From the NCBI RefSeq assembly GCF_014190775.1, contig NZ_JACHVP010000001.1, positions 124,001 to 188,000 on the forward strand: a DNA stretch of 64,000 nucleotides, read 5' to 3'. The translations under genes were made by a program, and so were the position numbers. The notes beneath the pieces are model-generated. The model did no database searches. It saw only the letters and a list, made by a program, of their open reading frames with translations, and was not told the DNA's origin. Shown here piece after piece: positions 42,597-51,885 of the stretch (within the stretch, counting starts at the first letter, position 1; each line of letters opens with the position of its first letter). Source of the stretch: Leifsonia aquatica (GTDB lineage: Bacteria; Actinomycetota; Actinomycetes; Actinomycetales; Microbacteriaceae).

Positions 42597-44117
42597 ATGA
42601 AGCTCGAACTTCGCGGCATCACCAAACGGTTCGGTGCCCTGGTCGCCAACGACCACATCGACCTCACGGTCGAACCCGGCGAGATCCACTGCCTGCTCGG
42701 CGAGAACGGCGCAGGCAAGTCGACCCTCATGAACGTCCTCTACGGCCTCTACCAGGCCGAGGAGGGCGACATCCTGCTGGACGACGTCGTGCAGCACTTC
42801 GCCGGCCCCGGCGACGCCATGAAGGCCGGCATCGGCATGGTGCACCAGCACTTCATGCTGATCCCCGTCCTCACCGTCGCCGAGAACGTCATGCTCGGCC
42901 ACGAGCAGACGAAGTTCGGCGGTCGTCTCGACCTGGCCGCGGCCCGCGCGAAGGTGCGCGAGATCTCCGCCCGGTTCGGCTTCGACGTCGACCCGGACGC
43001 GCTGGTCGAAGACCTCCCCGTCGGCGTGCAGCAGCGCGTCGAGATCATCAAGGCGCTCTCCCAGAACGCGAAGGTGCTCGTCTTCGACGAGCCCACAGCC
43101 GTGCTGACCCCGCAGGAGACCGACGAGCTGATGGGCATCATGCGCCAGCTCAAGGAGCAGGGCACGGCGATCATCTTCATCACCCACAAGCTGCGCGAGG
43201 TGCGCGAGGTCGCCGACCGCATCACGGTCATCCGCCTCGGCAAGGTCGTCGGCGAGGCCGAACCCACCGCCACGAACGCCGAGATGGCGTCGATGATGGT
43301 CGGTCGCGCGGTCTCCCTCACGGTGCACAAGGAGCCGGCGGCGCCCGGCGACGCGGCGCTCGTGGTCACGGACCTCTCGGTGATCGACCCGATCGGCCAG
43401 CTCGTGGTCAACCGCGTGAGCTTCGAGGTCCGTGCGGGCGAGATCCTCGCCATCGCCGGCGTGCAGGGCAACGGTCAGACCGAGCTCACCGAAGCCATCC
43501 TCGGGCTGCAGCCCCGGGTCGAGGGCACGATCGTGCTCGACGGCAACGAGATCCAGGGGCAGAGCCCGCGCAAGGTTCTCGACGCCGGTGTCGGGTTCGT
43601 GCCGGAGGACCGCAACGAGGACGGCCTCGTCGGTGAGTTCAGCATCCAGGAGAACCTGATGCTGGACCGCTCGACCGGGGAGCCCTTCGTCAAGGCGGGC
43701 AACATCCAGTTCTCGTACCTCAAGCAGTTCGCCGAAGAGAAGGTGCGCGAGTTCGACGTGCGCACCCAGTCGATCGACACCGCCGTCGGCCGCCTCTCGG
43801 GCGGCAACGCGCAGAAGGTCGTGCTCGCCCGCGAGCTGAGCCGCGAGCTGCGGCTCTTCGTGGCGGCGCAGCCGACCCGCGGTCTGGACGTCGGCTCGAT
43901 CGAGTTCGTCCACAAGCGCATCGTCGAGACCCGCGATTCCGGCGTGCCGGTGATCGTCGTCTCGACCGAGCTCGACGAGGTCGCGGCGCTGGCCGACCGC
44001 ATCGCCGTCATGTACCGCGGGGGAATCGTTGGAATCGTGCCGGGGGACACGTCGCGAGACGTCCTCGGCCTCATGATGGCCGGCGAGTCGCCGGAGCAGG
44101 CAGGAGCAGCAGCATGA
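42597..44117 (+). CDS. ABC transporter ATPase with two nucleotide-binding domains (nucleoside import)
   Basis: 506 residues. First domain: Walker A GENGAGKST (about residues 36-44), signature-like VGVQQRVEI, Walker B VLVFDEPTAVL. Second domain: degenerate Walker A (GVQGNGQTEL), signature LSGGNAQKVVLAREL, and PTRGLDVGSIEFVHKRI in place of a full Walker B. This layout is that of the YufO/NupA and sugar (RbsA-type) ATPases. AAGGAA precedes the ATG. Overlaps the first permease gene by four bases (ATGA). Confidence 0.95.
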   Translation: MKLELRGITKRFGALVANDHIDLTVEPGEIHCLLGENGAGKSTLMNVLYGLYQAEEGDILLDDVVQHFAGPGDAMKAGIGMVHQHFMLIPVLTVAENVMLGHEQTKFGGRLDLAAARAKVREISARFGFDVDPDALVEDLPVGVQQRVEIIKALSQNAKVLVFDEPTAVLTPQETDELMGIMRQLKEQGTAIIFITHKLREVREVADRITVIRLGKVVGEAEPTATNAEMASMMVGRAVSLTVHKEPAAPGDAALVVTDLSVIDPIGQLVVNRVSFEVRAGEILAIAGVQGNGQTELTEAILGLQPRVEGTIVLDGNEIQGQSPRKVLDAGVGFVPEDRNEDGLVGEFSIQENLMLDRSTGEPFVKAGNIQFSYLKQFAEEKVREFDVRTQSIDTAVGRLSGGNAQKVVLARELSRELRLFVAAQPTRGLDVGSIEFVHKRIVETRDSGVPVIVVSTELDEVAALADRIAVMYRGGIVGIVPGDTSRDVLGLMMAGESPEQAGAAA

Positions 44118-45406
44118 CCGGGACCCCCACTCCCAGCCAGCCCATGGCGCCGACGCAACCGGCACCGGCCGGTCAGCCGGCCGGCAAGCCGGAGAACGAC
44201 GACCGCTGGAACAAGGCGGTCCGCGACATCATGGGCGGACCGGTGATCATCTCGATCCTCGCCGTGGTGCTCGCGCTCGTCGTCGGCGCGATCCTGATCG
44301 CCGCCACCGACCCCGAGGTGCAGAAGGCGGCGGGATACTTCTTCGCCCGCCCGGGCGACACGTTCAAGGCCATCTGGGACTCGGTCTCCAGCGCCTACGT
44401 GTCGATGTTCCAGGGAGCCATCTACAACTTCCGCCGGCCGACGTTCGCCGCCGGAATCCGGCCGCTGACGGAGACACTGACATTCGCCACACCGCTGATC
44501 GTCAGCGGTCTCGGCGTGGCCCTCGCCTTCCGCGTCGGCCTGTTCAACATCGGCGGCCAGGGACAGATCCTCATCGCCGCGGCCGCCTCGGCCTGGGTCG
44601 GCTTCTCGTGGAACCTGCCCCCGGTCATCCACCTCGTGCTCGCCGTCGTGGCGGGCATCGCGGGCGGCGCGATCTGGGCCGGCATCGTCGGCGTCCTGAA
44701 AGCGAGGACCGGCGCGCACGAAGTGATCGTGACGATCATGCTCAACTACATCGCCTTCTACCTGGTCGCGTACATGCTGCGCACCCAGGGCCTCCTGCAG
44801 GCGCCGGGCTCGAACAACCCGAAGGCGCCGGCGATCCACGCCAACGCGGTCTTCCCGCCGCTCTTCGGCGAGCAGTACAACCTCACCTGGGCATTCATCG
44901 TCGTGATCGCCGCGACGGTCTTCGTGTGGTGGCTGATCAACCGCTCGAGCCTCGGCTTCCGCTTCCGTGCCGTCGGCGAGAACCCGAACGCGGCCCGCGT
45001 CGCCGGCATCAACGTCAAGAACATCTACCTCTACGCGATGCTCATCGCGGGTGGCCTCGTCGGCATCGCCGGCGCGAGCCAGGCGCTCGGCGTCTTCCCG
45101 CAGGGCATCAGCTCGGGCGTGGACGCGGGGATCGGCTTCGACGCCATCACCGTCGCCCTGCTCGGCCGGTCCAAGCCGTGGGGCGTCTTCATCGCCGGTC
45201 TGCTCTTCGGGGCGCTCAAAGCCGGTGGCTTCACGATCCAGGCCGCGAACGACATCCCGATCGACATCGTCCTGGTGATGCAGTCGCTCATCGTCCTCTT
45301 CGTCGCCGCGCCGCCGTTGGTGCGCGCGATCTTCCGCCTGCCGACGCCCGGGAGCACTCCCCGGAGACAGCGTCCCATCGTCACGAAGGAGGTGGCGGCC
45401 AAGTGA
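44114..45406 (+). CDS. ABC transporter permease (nucleoside import), subunit 1
   Basis: 430 residues. A Pro/Thr/Gln-rich N-terminal ~35 residues is followed by eight to ten membrane helices of the BPD_transp_2 type, with GLFNIGGQGQILIAAAASAW, LKARTGAHEVIVTIMLNYIA (split at HEV) and RFRAVGENPNAARVAGINV, which are signatures of YufP/NupB-like permeases. It pairs with the next gene product to form the channel. Its stop overlaps the GTG start of the second permease. Confidence 0.94.
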   Translation: MTGTPTPSQPMAPTQPAPAGQPAGKPENDDRWNKAVRDIMGGPVIISILAVVLALVVGAILIAATDPEVQKAAGYFFARPGDTFKAIWDSVSSAYVSMFQGAIYNFRRPTFAAGIRPLTETLTFATPLIVSGLGVALAFRVGLFNIGGQGQILIAAAASAWVGFSWNLPPVIHLVLAVVAGIAGGAIWAGIVGVLKARTGAHEVIVTIMLNYIAFYLVAYMLRTQGLLQAPGSNNPKAPAIHANAVFPPLFGEQYNLTWAFIVVIAATVFVWWLINRSSLGFRFRAVGENPNAARVAGINVKNIYLYAMLIAGGLVGIAGASQALGVFPQGISSGVDAGIGFDAITVALLGRSKPWGVFIAGLLFGALKAGGFTIQAANDIPIDIVLVMQSLIVLFVAAPPLVRAIFRLPTPGSTPRRQRPIVTKEVAAK

Positions 45407-46692
45407 CCACCACGGCCCCCGTCATCCCGGACTCCGCGCCCATCGCGCTGGAGAAGGCAGAGATCCGCTCCTGGAAGGCCCCGATCGCCTTCGCGGTGTT
45501 CGTGGTCATCAGCCTCGTCCTGTTCCTCGGCTTCTCGCGCCACGGCCAGAGCACCTTCCGGTTCTCCGAGTCGTCCGACGCGGTCAAGCTCCCGAACCTC
45601 GTCGTCGACACGTTCTCGACGACGATCGTCGTGATCGTGATCCTCGCGATCATCACCGCCTGCAGCGCCTACCTCTCCTGGAACGCACGCAAGACGCCGA
45701 TCTGGCTCGTCGTCGTGTTCGCCCTGGCGTTCATGTTCGGCTTCCTCGCCTGGGCGGGCTCGGGCGAGCTGCCCGTCCCGGTCACCGGCCTCCTGCTCGG
45801 CACGATCAGCCTCTCGGTCCCGCTCGTGTTCGGCGCCCTGGGCGGCGTGATCTCGGAGCGCGGTGGCGTCGTCAACGTCGCCATCGAGGGCCAGCTGCTC
45901 GCCGGAGCGTTCGTGTCGGCCATGACCGCGACGCTCACCGGCAGCTGGGTCGTCGGCCTGCTGGCCGCGATGGTCGCCGGCGTGCTGGTCTCGTTCGTGC
46001 TCGCCGCCTTCGCCATCAAGTACCTGGTCGACCAGGTCATCGTCGGCGTCGTGCTCAACGTGCTGGTCACCGGTCTCACGAGCTTCTTCTACTCGCAGGT
46101 GCTCGCGGCCGACCCGTCGGCCCTCAACCACCCGCCGCGCCTGCCGGACTGGCCCATCCCGTTCCTGAGCGAGATCCCGATCATCGGGAAGGTGCTCTTC
46201 AACCAGACGATCATCGAGTACCTCATGTACATCGCGATCTTCGTGGTGTGGTTCGGTCTGTTCAAGACCCGCTGGGGACTGCGCCTCCGGTCGGTCGGCG
46301 AGCACCCGGAGGCCGCGGACACCGTCGGCATCAAGGTCAACAGCACGCGGTTCTGGAACGTCTCCCTCGCCGGAGCGATCGCCGGACTCGGCGGCGCGTA
46401 CTTCACGCTCGGCTCGGTCGGCGCCTTCTCCAAGGAGATGACCGCCGGACAGGGCTTCATCGCCCTGGCGGCCGTCATCTTCGGTCGCTGGGACCCGATC
46501 CGCGCCACCCTCGCGGCCCTGCTCTTCGGCTTCGCGTCGAACCTGCAGAACGTGCTCGGCATCATCGGCTCGCCCGTCCCGAGCGAGTTCATGCTCATGC
46601 TCCCGTACGTCGTGACGATCTTCGCGGTCGCCGGCCTCGTCGGGATGTCGCGGGCACCCGCCGCCGACGGCAAGCCCTACATCAAGTCATGA
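45403..46692 (+). CDS. ABC transporter permease (nucleoside import), subunit 2
   Basis: 429 residues from a GTG (45403) preceded by AAGGAGGTGG and overlapping the previous stop. About ten membrane helices; family signatures are ISERGGVVNVAIEGQLLAGA (exact membrane-coupled motif of YufQ/NupC), DQVIVGVVLNVLVTGLTSFF and RLRSVGEHPEAADTVGIKV. The first ~100 residues hold two extra helices. The cdd start overlaps its stop (ATGA), tying transport to salvage. Confidence 0.94.
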   Translation: MTTTAPVIPDSAPIALEKAEIRSWKAPIAFAVFVVISLVLFLGFSRHGQSTFRFSESSDAVKLPNLVVDTFSTTIVVIVILAIITACSAYLSWNARKTPIWLVVVFALAFMFGFLAWAGSGELPVPVTGLLLGTISLSVPLVFGALGGVISERGGVVNVAIEGQLLAGAFVSAMTATLTGSWVVGLLAAMVAGVLVSFVLAAFAIKYLVDQVIVGVVLNVLVTGLTSFFYSQVLAADPSALNHPPRLPDWPIPFLSEIPIIGKVLFNQTIIEYLMYIAIFVVWFGLFKTRWGLRLRSVGEHPEAADTVGIKVNSTRFWNVSLAGAIAGLGGAYFTLGSVGAFSKEMTAGQGFIALAAVIFGRWDPIRATLAALLFGFASNLQNVLGIIGSPVPSEFMLMLPYVVTIFAVAGLVGMSRAPAADGKPYIKS

Positions 46693-47102
46693 CCGCGCCG
46701 CAGATCGACTGGGAGGCGCTGCGCGTCTCCGCGACCGAGGCCATGTCGCACGCCTACGTCCCCTACTCGCAGTTCCCCGTGGGAGCGGCGGCGCTGGTCG
46801 ACGACGGGCGCATCGTCAGCGGCTGCAACGTGGAGAACGCCAGCTACGGCGTGACGCTCTGCGCCGAGTGCGGGCTGGTGTCCTCGCTCGCGATGACCGG
46901 CGGAGGGCGCCTCGTCGCCTTCACCTGCGTGAACGGCGGAGGCGACATCCTCATGCCGTGCGGGCGCTGCCGCCAGCTGCTCTACGAGCACTCCGCCGAG
47001 GGGATGCTGCTGCAGACCGTCTCCGGCATCCGCACGATCGACGAGGTGCTGCCCGACGCGTTCGGCCCGCGCCAGCTCGACGAGTACCGCAACAACGACT
47101 AG
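46689..47102 (+). CDS. cdd: Cytidine deaminase
   Basis: 137 residues, the homotetrameric short form. Zinc site: NVENASYGVTLCAECGLV (Cys and catalytic Glu) and PCGRCRQLL (two Cys). SQFPVGAAALV near residue 30 is the substrate loop. It deaminates cytidine and deoxycytidine to uridine forms. It starts inside the stop of the upstream permease gene, so imported nucleosides meet this enzyme directly. deoA follows after 12 bases. Confidence 0.96.
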   Translation: MTAPQIDWEALRVSATEAMSHAYVPYSQFPVGAAALVDDGRIVSGCNVENASYGVTLCAECGLVSSLAMTGGGRLVAFTCVNGGGDILMPCGRCRQLLYEHSAEGMLLQTVSGIRTIDEVLPDAFGPRQLDEYRNND

Positions 47103-47114
47103 GAATCAGATCCC

Positions 47115-48422
<1,308 letters not shown>

Positions 48423-48453
48423 ACCGCCCCGGCGAACCGATAGATTGAAGGAC

Positions 48454-49572
48454 ATGAGCGAACAGAACGCCGGGTACGCACTCGCCGACGGGACCGACAT
48501 CCGCGCACTGCCGAAGGTGTCGCTGCACGACCACCTCGACGGCGGCCTCCGCCCCTCGACGGTGATCGAGCTGGGCGACGCCATCGGCTTCGAGCTGCCG
48601 ACGACCGACCCGGTCGAGCTGGCCCGCTGGTTCGGCGAGAAGTCGAACTCTGGCTCGCTCGTCGAGTACCTCAAGACGTTCGATCTCACGACCGCCGTGA
48701 TGCAGACCCGCGAGGGTCTCACGCGCGTCGCCCGCGAGTTCGTGCAGGACCTCGGCGCCGACGGCGTCGTGTACGGCGAGATCCGCTGGGCGCCCGAGCA
48801 GCACCTGACCCGCGGCCTCAGCCTGGACGAGACCGTCGAGGCGGTGCAGGAGGGCATCGAGGCCGGCATCCAGGATGTGCGCGCCACCGGCAAGCGCATC
48901 CGCGTCGGCCAGCTCGTCAGCGCCATGCGCCACCTCGACCGCGGACTCGAGATCGCGCAGCTCGCCGTCCGTCACCGCGACAACGGCGTGGTCGGTTTCG
49001 ACATCGCCGGTCCCGAGGCGGGCTTCCCGCCCGCGAACCAGCGGGCCGCGTTCGACTACCTGGCCGAGAACTTCTTCCCGGCGACCGTGCACGCGGGGGA
49101 GGCGGACGGCCTCGACAGCATCCGCAGCGCCCTCCTCGACGGCCGCGCCCTGCGACTCGGCCACGGCGTGCGCATCGCGGAGGACATCTCCATCGAGCGC
49201 CAGGACGACGAGAACACGTACGTGACGCTCGGCACCCTCTCGCAGTGGGTCAAGGACCGCGAGATCGCGCTGGAGACCAGCCCGACCTCGAACCTGCAGA
49301 CCGGCGCCATCGCCGCCTGGGGCACCGACATCCTCGACCACCCGTTCGACCTGCTCTACCAGCTCGGCTTCCGCGTGACGGTGAACACCGACAACCGACT
49401 GATGAGCGGCACGACGCTGACCCGCGAGCTGAGCATCCTGGCCGACGCCTTCGCCTACGACCGCACCGACCTGGAGATCTTCCAGCTCAACGCGGCCGCC
49501 GGCGCGTTCCTCCCGCTGGAGGAACGTGAGGAGCTGGCGGACATCATCACAGCAGGTTTCGAGGGTTCCTGA
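48454..49572 (+). CDS. add: Adenosine deaminase
   Basis: 372 residues from the ATG at 48454. Metal and catalytic motifs: VSLHDHLDGGLRP (His-x-His), VHAGEADG (His and Glu), LGHGVRIAED and VTVNTDNRLMSGT (Asp pair). It converts adenosine to inosine for later phosphorolysis. Both GAAGGA and a TAGATT box (48441-48446, seven bases upstream) precede the start, so it may be expressed both from its own promoter and with deoA. Confidence 0.95.
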   Translation: MSEQNAGYALADGTDIRALPKVSLHDHLDGGLRPSTVIELGDAIGFELPTTDPVELARWFGEKSNSGSLVEYLKTFDLTTAVMQTREGLTRVAREFVQDLGADGVVYGEIRWAPEQHLTRGLSLDETVEAVQEGIEAGIQDVRATGKRIRVGQLVSAMRHLDRGLEIAQLAVRHRDNGVVGFDIAGPEAGFPPANQRAAFDYLAENFFPATVHAGEADGLDSIRSALLDGRALRLGHGVRIAEDISIERQDDENTYVTLGTLSQWVKDREIALETSPTSNLQTGAIAAWGTDILDHPFDLLYQLGFRVTVNTDNRLMSGTTLTRELSILADAFAYDRTDLEIFQLNAAAGAFLPLEEREELADIITAGFEGS

Positions 49573-49596
49573 CACGGCGACGGCTACGCTGGGATC

Positions 49597-50055
49597 ATGC
49601 CGCTGCCACCGCTGCCCGAATCCGCCGTCACCGTCGGGGCGCACGCCTCCGACTGGCGTGATGCGGTGCGGCTCGCGGGCGAGGCGCTGACCCGTTCTGG
49701 TGCGACCGAGCAGGGCTACGGCGACCGGATGATCCAGGTGATCGAGGAGTTCGGCGCGTACATCGTGATCGCTCCCGGCCTGGCCCTCGCGCACGCGCGC
49801 CCCGGCCCGGACGTGAACCACGACGGTCTCGCCGTCGTCACGCTCGACGAGCCGGTGGTGTTCGGCCACCCGCACAACGACCCGGTCTCGGTGGTGCTCG
49901 GCCTGGCCGTCTCCACTCCGGAGGCGCACGTGACGAGCGTCGCCGAGCTGGCGAACGTCTTCAACGATCCCGAGTCCATCCCCGCACTGGCGGCGGCGAA
50001 GGACGTGGCCGACGTGCAGCGTGTGCTCGCCCGCTCGGAGGAGAACGCCCGATGA
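49597..50055 (+). CDS. PTS EIIA component, mannitol/ascorbate (UlaC/MtlA) type
   Basis: 152 residues, a complete EIIA-2 fold. The phosphorylated His lies in APGLALAHARPGPDVN (about residue 66), with downstream VVTLDEPVVFGHPHNDPV typical of UlaC-like proteins. It accepts phosphate from HPr. TACGCT (49585-49590) ends six bases before the ATG, so it is probably leaderless. Its stop overlaps the IIB start (ATGA). No IIC gene is next to it. Confidence 0.9.
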   Translation: MPLPPLPESAVTVGAHASDWRDAVRLAGEALTRSGATEQGYGDRMIQVIEEFGAYIVIAPGLALAHARPGPDVNHDGLAVVTLDEPVVFGHPHNDPVSVVLGLAVSTPEAHVTSVAELANVFNDPESIPALAAAKDVADVQRVLARSEENAR

Positions 50056-50324
50056 AGATCGTCGCGATCTGCGGCGTCGGGCTCGGCACCTCCGGCATCC
50101 TCAAGGTCAACGCGGAACGGGTGCTGGACCGGCTGGGCATCGACGCCGACGTGACCGCGACCGACGTCGGCAGTCTGTCGGCCGCCGCCGCGGACGCCCA
50201 GGTCATCCTGTCGTCGCCGGAGCTCGTGGAGCGCATCGGCCCGACGAACGCCGACGTGATCGTCGTCGAGAACTACTTCGACCTCGACGAGCTGGAGCGC
50301 AAGCTCGACGAGGCGCTCGGCTAG
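50052..50324 (+). CDS. PTS EIIB component, ascorbate (UlaB) type
   Basis: 90 residues. The active-site Cys is in the P-loop CGVGLGTSGILKVN near the start, followed by an alpha/beta Rossmann-like fold of the lactose/ascorbate IIB family. It should receive phosphate from the IIA protein encoded by the overlapping upstream gene. The next gene is a convergent ArsR regulator, so no permease (IIC) is encoded here; the sugar is unknown, and a regulatory role is possible. Confidence 0.9.
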   Translation: MKIVAICGVGLGTSGILKVNAERVLDRLGIDADVTATDVGSLSAAAADAQVILSSPELVERIGPTNADVIVVENYFDLDELERKLDEALG

Positions 50325-50331
50325 CAGGCGG

Positions 50332-50634
50332 TCAGTCCGTCAGCAGCGCCTCGATCAGTCCGGGGAACCGGGCGTCGAGCTCGGCGCGGCGCAACTGGAT
50401 GTCGTGCGTGCGTCCGTTGACGATCGTGTTCGTGAGGCCCGCCTCGCGCAGCGTCTTGAAGTGGTGCGCCATGGTCGACTTCTGCACGTCGCATCCCCAC
50501 TCGGTGAGGGTCTTGGGATGGGGTTCGCCGTCGGCGAGGACGCGCACCATCTGCAGCCGTACCGGATCGGCGACGGCGCGGAGCAGATCCACCAGCTCGA
50601 CCGCGTCCATCGGCGGCGAGGGGTATTCGGTCAT
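50332..50634 (-). CDS. ArsR family transcriptional regulator
   Basis: 100 residues from the ATG at 50634; upstream codons in the frame overlap the operator and promoter of the divergent gene. The winged HTH is ADPVRLQMVRVLADGEPHPKTL (split: ADPVRLQMVRVL / ADGEPHPKTL), QKSTMAHHFKTLREAGL and the NTIVNGRTHDIQLRR wing. There are no clustered Cys of a metal-sensing site, so it is probably not a metal sensor. It is divergent from an MFS exporter whose promoter overlaps an inverted repeat; autoregulation is inferred. Confidence 0.88.
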   Translation of the reverse strand: MTEYPSPPMDAVELVDLLRAVADPVRLQMVRVLADGEPHPKTLTEWGCDVQKSTMAHHFKTLREAGLTNTIVNGRTHDIQLRRAELDARFPGLIEALLTD

Positions 50635-50646
50635 GCGGCGTCCAAT

Positions 50647-50666
50647 TGTTTGACAATCATCGAACA
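50647..50666. promoter_or_regulatory. Probable ArsR operator over the MFS promoter
   Basis: TGTTTGA (50647-50653) and TCGAACA (50660-50666) form an inverted repeat with one mismatch and six bases between. It overlaps the consensus -35 TTGACA (50650-50655) of the MFS gene. A second TCGAACA occurs in the first codons of the MFS gene (50695-50701). Confidence 0.65.
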
Positions 50667-50679
50667 GTCGCCCTACGCT
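50650..50679 (+). promoter_or_regulatory. Promoter of the MFS exporter gene
   Basis: TTGACA (50650-50655), an 18-base spacer and TACGCT (50674-50679), six bases before the ATG. Predicted leaderless. Confidence 0.6.
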
Positions 50680-50685
50680 GACCGT

Positions 50686-51885
50686 ATGACGACCATCGAA
50701 CAATCGTACCGCAGGACCACCCCGGCCCTCGTGGTCCTCGCGCTCGGCCTCTTCGTCGTGGGGACGAACGCGTTCGTCATCGCCGGCCTGCTGCCGCAGA
50801 TCGCCAGCACGCTCGGCACCAGCCCCTCGGCCGTCAGTGTGTCGATCACCACCTACTCCCTCGTCGTCGCGATCGCGGCACCGGCCGTCTCGATCCTGCT
50901 GCCGCGCGTGCCGCGCTCGACGCTGATGGGTGCCGGACTCGCCCTGTTCGCGGTCGGGACCGCCGTTGCGGCGCTCGCGCCCGATCTCGGCTGGTTCATC
51001 GCCGGGCGCACGTTCTCGGGCGTCGGCGGTGCCGCACTCGTCCCGACGGCCACCGCGGCAGCGGCGGCCCTCTCCGCCCCGGAGAAGCGGGGGCGGGCGC
51101 TCGCGCTGGTGGGTGCCGGCTTCACGCTCGCCACCGCGGTCGGCTCGCCGCTCGGCACGGCCCTCGGCGGCGTCGCCGGCTGGCGGTTCGCCCTCTGGTG
51201 CGTGGTGGCCCTCGGCGCGGTGCTCGCCGTCCTCATCCCGCTGCTGGTGCGGCGCGTGCCCCTGGCTCCACCCGCGACGCTGCGTCGGCGGCTCGCAACC
51301 CTCGCCGACCTGCGCGTGCTCGCGCTGCTCGCGACCACGGTGTTCATGATCGCGGGATTCAACATCGTCTACATCTTCTCCGCGGCGGTGACCCGCCCCT
51401 CCACCGGCGGCTCCGGCTCACTGCTGGCCGTCCTGCTGCTGGCCTACGGAGCGGCGGGCATCGTCGGCAACATCGTCGCCGGGCCGCTGACCGACCGGTT
51501 CGGCAGCCGAGCCGTCGCGGCCATCGCCCTCGTCGGCCAGGTCGTCGCGCTCGCGGTGCTGCCGTTCGTGGAGGCGTCGTTCGCGGCCTCCCTGGTCGTG
51601 TTCGCCCTCTGGGGGATCGCGGCGTTCGCGATCGCGATCCCCGTGCAGCACCGGCTGGTGCACGTGGACCCCGAGACCTCGGCGCTCGCGCTCTCGTGGT
51701 ACTCGACCGCGATGTACGTCGGAATCGCGATCGCGCCTCCCATCGGCTCCCTCGCGCTCGGCGCGGGAGGGGCGGAGGCGGTTCCGGTCGCGGGCGCCGT
51801 CGTGACCGTGGTGGCGCTGGCGGCGTTCCTGCTCAGCTACGCCGCCCGCGCCACCTTCCGGTCGCGGTCCGTCCCTACGCTGTGA
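50686..51885 (+). CDS. MFS exporter, drug/arabinose efflux (DHA1) type
   Basis: 399 residues with twelve membrane helices. The loop 2-3 and motif C regions are visible (FIAGRTFSGVGGAALVPTATAA is split as FIAGRTFSGVGG / AALVPTATAA; GFTLATAVGSPLGTALGG is the antiporter motif C region). It resembles the Cmx/AraJ/YdhP exporters; substrate unknown. Controlled most likely by the divergent ArsR protein. Its last 11 bases overlap the end of the convergent phosphosugar mutase gene (51875-51885). Confidence 0.88.
   Translation: MTTIEQSYRRTTPALVVLALGLFVVGTNAFVIAGLLPQIASTLGTSPSAVSVSITTYSLVVAIAAPAVSILLPRVPRSTLMGAGLALFAVGTAVAALAPDLGWFIAGRTFSGVGGAALVPTATAAAAALSAPEKRGRALALVGAGFTLATAVGSPLGTALGGVAGWRFALWCVVALGAVLAVLIPLLVRRVPLAPPATLRRRLATLADLRVLALLATTVFMIAGFNIVYIFSAAVTRPSTGGSGSLLAVLLLAYGAAGIVGNIVAGPLTDRFGSRAVAAIALVGQVVALAVLPFVEASFAASLVVFALWGIAAFAIAIPVQHRLVHVDPETSALALSWYSTAMYVGIAIAPPIGSLALGAGGAEAVPVAGAVVTVVALAAFLLSYAARATFRSRSVPTL

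Noticed and set aside
51875-51885. 11-base overlap of convergent genes as a sign of a wrong start or frameshift
   Set aside because: Both C-termini are intact and match family ends, so a short tail-to-tail overlap is acceptable.
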